Shown here piece after piece: positions 1 through 5,272 of a stretch of 5,272 nucleotides of DNA (position 1 is its first letter; every line of letters begins with the position of its first letter). This stretch comes from OLB6 sp964525565 (GTDB taxonomy: Bacteria > Bacteroidota > Ignavibacteria > Kapaibacteriales > Kapaibacteriaceae). Under the pieces are notes generated by a model that was not told the origin of the DNA, searched no databases, and worked only from the letters and a program-made list of their open reading frames with translations. The stretch spans positions 1 through 5,272 of the forward strand of contig CAZGHI010000076.1 in assembly GCA_964525565.1 (NCBI GenBank), read 5' to 3'. Both the position numbers and the translations under genes were made by a program.

Positions 1-1905
1 GTCTTCATTGGCAGCATGTTGTTGACTGGCGAACTCTCTGCCCGGCAATTTTATGTTGCCGTAGGTGGTACTGACCAACTTTCCGAGGACGTAACCGCAC
101 CCGGAAATCTGATGTTTGCCGTTCTCAATGCACAGGCAGCCGACACAGTATGGATCAAGGCCGGACAGTATGGCGCAGTTAACCTTGTGTTTCGCCGTTC
201 CGGGTTGCCAGGGAGTCCGATTTCGTTCTTTGGGTATCGAAACACGCCAGGCGATTTGGACTCGCTTGATGTTCCAACGGAAGTATCGGCGTATTGGTCC
301 GGCAACTATCACGGAGCCGAAACACTGTTCCCAACGCTGGATGGAGGCAATCGTGCAACGGCCGGACTAGCGATGCAGTTGTATGGCAGGCACTACATTG
401 CGGTGCGTAATCTGCAGATCACACGCTATAACAATGGTATTGGAACCTGGAACAGTAGCCATGTGCACTTTGAGAATCTGTTGATTACGATGATCGGAGA
501 TCGGGACCAGAGCTACGATGGGATTGCGCTGAGTATCTCAAATACATCGAATTCATCCGCCCAATACTGCTTTGTGTACAACGCTGCAGCCGAAGGAATC
601 TCTGTCGTGTCGTCGGGGGCAGCGCCTGCCAGCTACAATCGTATTCGTAAATGTACCGTGGTTTGCGACGATACGCTTCCGGCAAAAAATCTGTACGGTC
701 CGGGAACCGACTACTACATTGTTCTCGGCACCACCGGTAACTACAACGCAGAGTATAATGTTGTGGAGGAATGCTCCATCGAGCGTATCGGAAACATTGG
801 TCACGGCGGACACGGATACACCGTGGTGAACTACGACAACGATACCGCCAATGCTCGTGGCAAAACCCGGTATAACATCATCAGAAATTGTACAAGCAAG
901 GCCATACGCTCGTTATATCACCTGCGCGGCGAAGAAGTAGAATTCAACTATTTCAGTAACTGCACTAGCACATCAGGCTACTCGGAACCGGGTTCGATAG
1001 CATTAACGTGCTCACGGTATAACACCTTCGATAACATCAGCATTACCATTCATCCTGATGATGCAACAAACCCATATTATTACTATCCGGTTGTGTTCTA
1101 TAAATCCACAGCATATTCTCCAGGATATTCGCGTACGGCTTCCGGCAACATATTCTCGAACTGTGTTTTTCAGGCGCCGGGAGGAATCGGTTTTGGATAC
1201 TATGTAGATGGAACAGCTTCGTACTCGGCAGATTCAAACATGTTTATAAACTGTACGTTTGTGAACCCCAACCCTGCCGTCGGCAGTGGATTCCTCTCTG
1301 TTCAGCGGAGAAATTACAGCACGTTTGTTTGGAACTGCATTATCAGTGGGTTCCAACAATATCAGTCTGGCGAGTCAACTGCTCGTGCAGCAATTTCTTA
1401 CGAGAACTGTTGCTTCCACAACAATGGTTTTGCACAACATGACATGGTGGACGCAACACTCAGAAACTGTTTGTTTACCGACCCGCAATTTGAGGATCCA
1501 GATATCGGTAACTATAGGCTTCTGCCTTTATCACCATGCATTGATGCCGGCCTAACGGTGGATCTCACCAGCGATGCAGCAGGTAACCCACGCCCATGCA
1601 ATAACCGCTACGACATTGGAGCATACGAGTATCAAGGCAACTGTGCGAGTACGTTTGTTCAGCCCCCTGCCACCGGAGGTAAAAATCGTGTTCGAGCGAT
1701 ATCAAGCACACCGTCAGCAACCTACACCATTGTCGGAGAGTTGGCAGATGCCTACACCATTGAAGTGTATTCGTTGTCAGGCGAATGCGTTGCACGTGTG
1801 CACGATACAAATGTGCTGGACGTACGGAATCTTGCTCGTGGTTTATACCTTATTGTTGCAAAGGACAGTCGGAGCGTTGCCACATTCTCCATTGTGAAAG
1901 ACTGA
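1..1905 (+). CDS. Secreted right-handed parallel beta-helix protein with T9SS C-terminal sorting domain (5' partial)
   Basis: The frame is open from base 1. The first ATG (base 16) lies inside what looks like the end of a signal peptide (VFIGSMLLTGELSA, then RQFYV), so the true start is probably upstream of the window. Residues below count from that ATG. Residues 11-75 resemble the opening of pectate-lyase-like beta-helix proteins: FYVAVGGTD, then ADTVWIKAGQYG, then GLPGSPISFFGY. Residues 120-487 are beta-helix coils with a recurring N-x-(I/V/F)-x-N-C pattern. Residues 489-541 (DPQFEDPDIGNYRL, SPCIDAG, DIGAYEYQ) match the choice-of-anchor-Q type segment. Residues 557-629 match a type A T9SS sorting domain (IEVYSLSGE, LDVRNLARGLYLIVA, final FSIVKD). 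The protein is therefore likely carried across the outer membrane and then released or anchored at the surface. The fold often binds or cleaves polysaccharide, but I see no recognisable catalytic set, so substrate and activity are unknown. The downstream lipoprotein gene overlaps its stop. Confidence 0.9.
   Translation, partial: VFIGSMLLTGELSARQFYVAVGGTDQLSEDVTAPGNLMFAVLNAQAADTVWIKAGQYGAVNLVFRRSGLPGSPISFFGYRNTPGDLDSLDVPTEVSAYWSGNYHGAETLFPTLDGGNRATAGLAMQLYGRHYIAVRNLQITRYNNGIGTWNSSHVHFENLLITMIGDRDQSYDGIALSISNTSNSSAQYCFVYNAAAEGISVVSSGAAPASYNRIRKCTVVCDDTLPAKNLYGPGTDYYIVLGTTGNYNAEYNVVEECSIERIGNIGHGGHGYTVVNYDNDTANARGKTRYNIIRNCTSKAIRSLYHLRGEEVEFNYFSNCTSTSGYSEPGSIALTCSRYNTFDNISITIHPDDATNPYYYYPVVFYKSTAYSPGYSRTASGNIFSNCVFQAPGGIGFGYYVDGTASYSADSNMFINCTFVNPNPAVGSGFLSVQRRNYSTFVWNCIISGFQQYQSGESTARAAISYENCCFHNNGFAQHDMVDATLRNCLFTDPQFEDPDIGNYRLLPLSPCIDAGLTVDLTSDAAGNPRPCNNRYDIGAYEYQGNCASTFVQPPATGGKNRVRAISSTPSATYTIVGELADAYTIEVYSLSGECVARVHDTNVLDVRNLARGLYLIVAKDSRSVATFSIVKD
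1721..1762 (+). repeat. 12-bp direct repeat inside the T9SS sorting-domain region
   Basis: CCTACACCATTG occurs at 1721-1732 and again at 1751-1762. The copies are exactly 30 bases apart, so they are in frame and both encode Tyr-Thr-Ile. The bases between them do not repeat. It may be a trace of a small strand duplication or chance. Confidence 0.6.
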
Positions 1906-2849
1906 TGATGAAACCACACCACGGTAGGATAATGCATGCATACCTCTTTGCAGTGCTCTTGATTGGGTGCCAGGCAGACCCAAACGTAGTTTTGTACGAA
2001 GAGCGTCCATTAACATCCCAAATTATTGATTCCGTTCCGGACGCAGTGATTACCTTGACCGCACCTGCAATGCGCCGATCGGTAAGTCCGGTCGTTTATG
2101 TAGGAGCCTACGCGGACAGTATTGATCTGCAAACGTTTCGCTGGGAAGAACTGTATCATTCATCCGACACATGGCTATCGTCTGAACAAACCCGCGTTCG
2201 CGATCTCCGCGTCTGGCATGCAAGCAACATCACGGCCGCCTTGCCCGGCATCTATGTAAACCCGCCACCACCGTCGGTGTACATCACAACAGATACATCC
2301 GAAGTTCTGGATGTTGTTGCTACGGATAACCTCCAAGCATTGTGGGAGAAACAGGCTTCTGCAGCCTATCGTGCCGGACTCATGTGCGTGTATAATAGTG
2401 GCGATGATACCGCGGCGATTACCCTTCAGGATGGTGAAGTGATGGTTATTCAAGAGGCAAAAAATCCGCAGGGACGGTGGCAACCGATCGAGTTTTGGTT
2501 GTATAGCACATGTGGCAATAGCTATGAATGCTTACGAATCGCACCAAAGCATCTCGTGATTGTAAAAACCGTGTTGTACAACGGTGATTATCAAACTACC
2601 CTTCGGTACAAGTTGCGTATTGACAGACGTGTTGTGTATTCGCAAACATTTGTGGGCAGAATACAGAAAGAACAGTTTGAGCTGCCCGATGATATGAAGG
2701 TTTTCGCAGCAGATACGAGCAAGCGCAGTGCATATGATGAAACGGTTGTTCTTGAATATGTAAGGGGCAATCTACCACCACTACTCATAAGTACGTTGCT
2801 GGTAATGAGGCATTCTACCTACAGAAGAATGGGTGATCTGCTGAGATAA
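1905..2849 (+). CDS. Predicted lipoprotein of an unnamed Bacteroidota-type family
   Basis: A protein of 314 residues. Its N-terminus is a lipoprotein signal: basic MMKPHHGR, hydrophobic LFAVLL, and lipobox LIGC with the acylated Cys at residue 22. It is therefore expected to be lipid-anchored in the envelope. The start at 1905 is chosen because ATG overlaps the upstream stop (TGATG), which suggests translational coupling; a GAAAG just upstream (1896-1900) could serve as a weak ribosome binding site. ATG at 1908 or 1932 would also keep the lipobox. An in-frame extension back to 1785 would run inside the upstream gene and bury the signal peptide. The central block, about residues 157-258, resembles a conserved segment I recall from hypothetical Bacteroidota proteins: RWQPIEFWLYSTCGNSY, then YNGDYQTTLRYKLRI, then YSQTFVGRIQKEQF. 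Its predicted make-up is mostly beta. Residues 118-123 contain a short proline run. No enzymatic motif is seen and the function is unknown. Confidence 0.87.
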   Translation: MMKPHHGRIMHAYLFAVLLIGCQADPNVVLYEERPLTSQIIDSVPDAVITLTAPAMRRSVSPVVYVGAYADSIDLQTFRWEELYHSSDTWLSSEQTRVRDLRVWHASNITAALPGIYVNPPPPSVYITTDTSEVLDVVATDNLQALWEKQASAAYRAGLMCVYNSGDDTAAITLQDGEVMVIQEAKNPQGRWQPIEFWLYSTCGNSYECLRIAPKHLVIVKTVLYNGDYQTTLRYKLRIDRRVVYSQTFVGRIQKEQFELPDDMKVFAADTSKRSAYDETVVLEYVRGNLPPLLISTLLVMRHSTYRRMGDLLR

Positions 2850-2895
2850 TGGCGCTGGAAAGTGTAAGCTCACAAATCAGTTTTTACCACGCAAC

Positions 2896-2910
2896 AAAGT
2901 TCAACACTTT
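2896..2910. promoter_or_regulatory. Inverted repeat, candidate operator of the XRE regulator
   Basis: AAAGT-TCAAC-ACTTT is a perfect 5-bp inverted repeat with a 5-base centre. It sits just upstream of the candidate -10 element, where a -35 contact would fall. Small XRE proteins commonly bind such dyads and repress their own gene, so this is a plausible self-regulation site. As a terminator for the upstream lipoprotein gene it would be weak: the stem is A/T-rich and only TTAT-like sequence follows. The repeat is seen directly; its role is inferred. Confidence 0.3.
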
Positions 2911-2913
2911 TAT

Positions 2914-2922
2914 TGGTATAAT
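2914..2922 (+). promoter_or_regulatory. Candidate extended -10 promoter for the XRE gene
   Basis: TGGTATAAT is a perfect TATAAT with a TGn extension, in the only sizeable gap (2850-2976) upstream of the regulator gene. No good -35 hexamer lies at 16-18 bp, as is tolerated in extended -10 promoters. Transcription would begin near 2929, giving a leader of about 50 bases. An 8-bp perfect palindrome, TCGTACGA (2922-2929), overlaps the predicted start point and could be a further protein-binding site. I saw no Bacteroidetes-type TAnnTTTG element in this gap. Confidence 0.4.
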
Positions 2923-2976
2923 CGTACGAGTGTGTACAACTTGTGGCGTTTCATCAACGTGTGTTAGGGTGCTAAT

Positions 2977-3303
2977 ATGTCTGCAAAGCGCAAGGATCGT
3001 GCCGCCACCTTTGGACGTTTCATTCGCGAACTACGCGAAGCAATCGGGATCTCGCAAAGTGAGCTTGCTACCCAACTCCACATTGGTCAGGTATTCATCT
3101 GCAAAGTAGAAAACGACCAAGTTCTGCTAAGCCGACGACACTTTAAACAATTGGCAAAAATTCTTAAGTTATCTCAGAACGATCTTGAGGTTATGTGGCT
3201 TGCCACCAAGGTTTACCGCTTAGTGCACAAATATCCCTTTGCACTCGAAAGTATCAAACCTCTGCGTGAACTTCTTCAGGCATCTAACGCGCGAAAAAGG
3301 TAG
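2977..3303 (+). CDS. XRE-family helix-turn-helix transcriptional regulator
   Basis: A protein of 108 residues, probably a cytoplasmic dimeric DNA-binding regulator. The Cro/C1-type domain spans about residues 12-70: helix 1 FGRFIRELREAIG, helix 2 SQSELATQL, then the recognition-helix region VFICKVEND, followed by FKQLAKILKLS. The tail (residues 68-104, with LEVMWLATKVYRLV) resembles the C-terminal helix of small Bacteroidota XRE proteins of the FGxxIRxLRE type. From memory, some of these accompany restriction-modification genes, but no methylase or nuclease is visible here. The start is supported by AGGG (2966-2969), 7 bases before the ATG. A basic patch (KRKDR) sits at the N-terminus. The gene has its own candidate promoter and inverted repeats upstream, which suits autoregulation. 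Its targets are unknown; the VOC gene 48 bp downstream is the nearest possible one. Confidence 0.92.
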   Translation: MSAKRKDRAATFGRFIRELREAIGISQSELATQLHIGQVFICKVENDQVLLSRRHFKQLAKILKLSQNDLEVMWLATKVYRLVHKYPFALESIKPLRELLQASNARKR

Positions 3304-3351
3304 AGCAACACCAGCTTATTCTCATCCACATTCAATAACAGGAAAAAGACC

Positions 3352-3762
3352 ATGCCCATAACATCATTATACATCAACCTTCCCGTTGCGGACCTTAAAC
3401 GCACACGCGCTTTCTGGTCAGCCCTTGGCTTCTCATTCAACGAACAGTTCAGTGATGATAAGGGGCTGTGTCTTGTACTTAACGAAGGATCGATATACTG
3501 CATGTTCTTGAAGCATGAGTTCTTTGCGACGTTCACACACAAACCCGTTGCGGATGGTTCAACCACACAGGTACTCATTGCCATTGAAACTAGCAGCAGA
3601 GAAAATGTAGATGCTATTGTTGCCAAAGCACTAGCGCATGGAGGCATACGATATCGCGATGGCGCCGATCATGGGTGGATGTATTATGATTGTTTTGCAG
3701 ATCCGGACGGACATCAATGGGAAGTACTATTTTCAGACATGTCGAAGTTACCGACAGAGTAA
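3352..3762 (+). CDS. VOC family protein (glyoxalase/bleomycin-resistance/dioxygenase fold)
   Basis: A protein of 136 residues, the usual length for a single-domain VOC protein with two beta-alpha-beta-beta-beta units. The first unit covers about residues 3-62, with INLPVADLKRTRAFWSALGF and a following DDKGLCLVL strand. The second covers about 71-128, ending DPDGHQWEVLF. The start is backed by AGGA (3340-3343), 8 bases before the ATG. It resembles the COG3607-like group of predicted lactoylglutathione-lyase relatives, which have a VNLPVxDL opening and a DHGxMY motif (here DHGWMY, residues 106-111). Glu124 sits where the last metal ligand of the fold is expected. The first strand carries Tyr7 and Asn9 and no His, so the classical metal site may be incomplete. 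The substrate cannot be inferred; glyoxalase I activity should not be assumed. No signal peptide is visible, so it is probably cytoplasmic. Confidence 0.92.
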   Translation: MPITSLYINLPVADLKRTRAFWSALGFSFNEQFSDDKGLCLVLNEGSIYCMFLKHEFFATFTHKPVADGSTTQVLIAIETSSRENVDAIVAKALAHGGIRYRDGADHGWMYYDCFADPDGHQWEVLFSDMSKLPTE

Positions 3763-3835
3763 AATGCACACGTTGCTCACACAGATTGCCTACAACCATG
3801 CGGGCAGTCATTGTCCGAACAAGTACTATACTGTA

Positions 3836-4906
3836 ATGAAACGGGTCCACCTATCCCATCCACTGAACATGCTCTTTGCCTGCATTGTTGTTGTGTTCAT
3901 GGTAACAAACCATACTTATAGTTACGGACAGGCGTTATCCAAGCACCAAATAGATAGTCTGATACTCTATGGGAACAATCTTCACGACATGGGAGACTTC
4001 GATGGAGCGCTTACCGCATATGCACAGGTGTATGAAGTGGACTCAACGAACTGTATTGTACTCTACGAAATGGGCATGACGTACCTCTACATGCAGAAGG
4101 TAGATTCAATCATACGCTATGCCAGGGCTGGGTTACGGCATTGCGATGACAGGATGAAGCCGACTCTTCTGTCAATGATAGCTAGTGCGTACGACTATCA
4201 GGGCAAACCTGAGGAAGCACTCAGAATCTATCGTACGATTTTAGACATAGATGATGCTCTTGGCTTAGTACCATATAACATGGCCATCACATTCTTTAAG
4301 ATTGATAGCGTAGATTCTGCCATGCACTATGTGCGGCAGCAAATTGAGCGTATGCCCAATCATGTTTCGTCGCATGTTCTGCTAGGCCGACTCCATGCAC
4401 GTAAAGGCAGCAGGGGAGTTGCAATGTTGGCTTTCAGTAAAGCATTGTTGCTTGAACCAAAGAGTGAACGGTCAGCCGTAATCCTAGAGGAACTATTTGC
4501 AGCAGCCAGCGGTGGTGTGATGGTAGTAGGAGACACCACACAGATTGCGATGCACAGCTACTCACTGTCTGACACGTCAGAGAAGTTTACTCCAATGGAT
4601 ATGATGCTACAAGGTGCGGTTGTAGCAGTAGCGATTAAAGACCAAAAAATTCCAACAACGATGATGCAAAAGCAGGTCGAGATTTTCAACACCCTTTTTG
4701 CATCGTGTTCAACGCTGAAGGAATCCGGTGGATTCGTTGGAACAACGTATGTTCCGATGTTTACGGACCTGTACGAGCGAAAGTTTACTCAAGAGTTCGT
4801 TGCATACCTTTTTCAAGGTGTTCAGTCCGACGAGCACGATGCATGGCGAATAGAGAACGCACAAAAAATGTTGGCGTTCAAAGAGTGGCTGAAGAAATAC
4901 CAGTAG
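3836..4906 (+). CDS. Exported TPR-repeat protein with a conserved C-terminal domain
   Basis: A protein of 356 residues. The start at 3836 is chosen because it places a signal peptide at the very N-terminus: MKRVHLSHP, hydrophobic LFACIVVVFMV, and a likely cut near SYGQA (residues 29-33). An in-frame ATG at 3764, two bases after the VOC stop, would add 24 residues and push the hydrophobic stretch too far in. No clear Shine-Dalgarno precedes 3836. Five TPR-like units follow at about residues 37-70, 71-104, 107-139, 143-175 and 176-209; examples are GDFDGALTAYAQVYEVDS, GKPEEALRIYRTILDID and ARKGSRGVAMLAFSKALLLEP. Such repeats are scaffolds for protein-protein contact. Residues about 250-356 are not TPR. 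They include GTTYVPMFTDLYERKFTQEF and FKEWLKKYQ, and resemble the tail of periplasmic TPR proteins I recall from Bacteroidota. Likely periplasmic; partners unknown. Confidence 0.88.
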   Translation: MKRVHLSHPLNMLFACIVVVFMVTNHTYSYGQALSKHQIDSLILYGNNLHDMGDFDGALTAYAQVYEVDSTNCIVLYEMGMTYLYMQKVDSIIRYARAGLRHCDDRMKPTLLSMIASAYDYQGKPEEALRIYRTILDIDDALGLVPYNMAITFFKIDSVDSAMHYVRQQIERMPNHVSSHVLLGRLHARKGSRGVAMLAFSKALLLEPKSERSAVILEELFAAASGGVMVVGDTTQIAMHSYSLSDTSEKFTPMDMMLQGAVVAVAIKDQKIPTTMMQKQVEIFNTLFASCSTLKESGGFVGTTYVPMFTDLYERKFTQEFVAYLFQGVQSDEHDAWRIENAQKMLAFKEWLKKYQ

Positions 4907-4919
4907 CCGGCGCTAGTAT
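4897..4919. terminator. Bulged palindrome spanning both convergent stop codons; possible weak terminator
   Basis: ATAC-(CAG)-TAGC-CGGC-GCTA-GTAT pairs as two 4-bp stems with a 3-base bulge and a CGGC loop. It contains the TAG stop of the TPR gene (4904-4906) and, on the other strand, the TAG stop of proS (4913-4915). On the minus strand it is followed by a short T-rich run (TTTCTT), so it could weakly end proS transcription. On the plus strand no T-tract follows. The pairing is seen; the terminator role is uncertain. Confidence 0.28.
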
Positions 4920-5272
4920 GCCCGTGCAAACAGCACGCGCCTTGCGCTGGGTTTGCCCGTAAGCACGCACGTTCCTTCTTCGGGCATCGCCTCTAACGGT
5001 ATGCAGCGTATTGTTGCTTTCGTTAGTTCTTTGATTTTAGTTTCCGTTTCAGATGTGCCATCCCAGTGCGCCAGAATAAACCCGCCTTTGTTTTCCAGAA
5101 CATCAACAAACTGCTCCCATGTATCCACAGGTGTCGTGTGTTCATCTCTGAACGCACTGGCACGGTTGTACAGGTTGGTCTGGATTTCATCCAGCATGCG
5201 CTGCACATGTGACGAGAGTCCTGTAATAGCGACGTTCTCTTTGGACTTCGTATCCCTTCGTGCCAACTCTAC
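4913..5272 (-). CDS. proS: Prolyl-tRNA synthetase, C-terminal part (5' partial)
   Basis: The last 119 residues of ProRS; the gene continues beyond the right edge. The frame is open to base 5272, so the TTG at 5266 is an internal codon. ProRS charges tRNA-Pro with proline in the cytoplasm. The visible part begins near the end of the anticodon-binding domain (VELARRDTKSKENV) and goes on through the long helix (MLDEIQTNLYNRA) into the C-terminal domain of the archaeal/eukaryote-like class: GGFILAHWDGT, then ETETKIKELTKATIRCIP, then GTCVLTGKPSARRVLFARAY. The terminal Tyr is a hallmark; in the Thermus enzyme the C-terminal Tyr folds back towards the active site. Compared with zinc-binding relatives (WCG, ECE, CxxC), this tail has WDG, ETE and CVLT, so only one ligand Cys (Cys102 of the visible part) appears kept. 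It converges on the TPR gene with 6 bp between stops. Confidence 0.95.
   Translation of the reverse strand, partial: VELARRDTKSKENVAITGLSSHVQRMLDEIQTNLYNRASAFRDEHTTPVDTWEQFVDVLENKGGFILAHWDGTSETETKIKELTKATIRCIPLEAMPEEGTCVLTGKPSARRVLFARAY

Noticed and set aside
1785..1904. Upstream extension of the lipoprotein gene
   Set aside because: It would lie inside the beta-helix gene in another frame and move the signal peptide away from the N-terminus.
2863..2874. TGTAAGCTCACA, a near-palindrome after the lipoprotein stop, as a terminator
   Set aside because: The dyad has no loop room and a central mismatch pair, and no adequate T-run follows directly.
2849..3109. Plus-strand 86-residue ORF whose ATG overlaps the lipoprotein stop (TAATG)
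   Set aside because: It runs some 130 bases into the clearly real XRE gene in another frame, has no recognisable domain, and its first part covers the promoter region.
3276..3647. Minus-strand 123-residue ORF opposite the VOC gene
   Set aside because: It lies almost wholly antisense to a well-supported VOC gene and its composition shows no family resemblance.
2977..3762. XRE plus VOC genes as a toxin-antitoxin or defence pair
   Set aside because: VOC proteins are not known toxins, there is a 48-bp gap with a separate ribosome binding site, and no nuclease, methylase or other effector is present.
3764..3835. Alternative early start for the TPR protein
   Set aside because: It would place 24 extra residues before a good signal peptide. 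It remains possible only if the protein is membrane-anchored and not cleaved.
3824..3838. TATACT just before the TPR start as a -10 element
   Set aside because: There is no -35 hexamer at suitable spacing and transcription would begin at or after the ATG.

Overview
No mobile element, CRISPR array, RNA gene or obvious new multi-gene system is visible. The window looks like ordinary chromosomal sequence from a member of the Bacteroidota/Chlorobiota group of the FCB superphylum. Three things point there: a type IX secretion (T9SS) sorting domain on the first protein, a Bacteroidota-style prolyl-tRNA synthetase at the right edge, and lipoprotein and TPR families that I know mainly from Bacteroidota. 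The moderate base composition and mixed ribosome binding site use would fit a Kapabacteria- or Ignavibacteria-like lineage, but that narrower placement is a guess.

Layout. Five plus-strand genes run from the left edge to 4906 and meet one minus-strand gene entering from the right. (1) Bases 1-1905 are a 5'-truncated secreted parallel beta-helix protein with a choice-of-anchor-Q-like segment and a C-terminal T9SS signal. (2) Bases 1905-2849 are a lipoprotein whose start overlaps the previous stop in TGATG, so the two are probably co-translated. (3) A 127-bp gap holds a candidate extended -10 promoter and an inverted repeat, followed by a small XRE-type regulator at 2977-3303. (4) Bases 3352-3762 are a VOC (glyoxalase/bleomycin-resistance fold) protein. 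(5) Bases 3836-4906 are an exported TPR protein with a distinct C-terminal domain. (6) Bases 4913-5272 (minus) are the C-terminal 119 residues of prolyl-tRNA synthetase. The two convergent stops are only 6 bp apart and lie inside a small palindrome.

How the genes work together. Genes 1 and 2 form a likely cell-envelope pair: one protein exported to the surface through the T9SS and one lipid-anchored. The XRE regulator begins a possible new transcription unit that could continue through the VOC and TPR genes, because no convincing terminator is seen between them; there is no evidence of a shared pathway. proS is an unrelated housekeeping gene.

The points most worth a second look are the Asn-Cys ladder in the beta-helix, the candidate self-regulation site upstream of the XRE gene, the conserved core of the unnamed lipoprotein, the C-terminal domain of the TPR protein, and the loss of most zinc-ligand cysteines in the ProRS tail. 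No intergenic stretch exceeds 300 bases.
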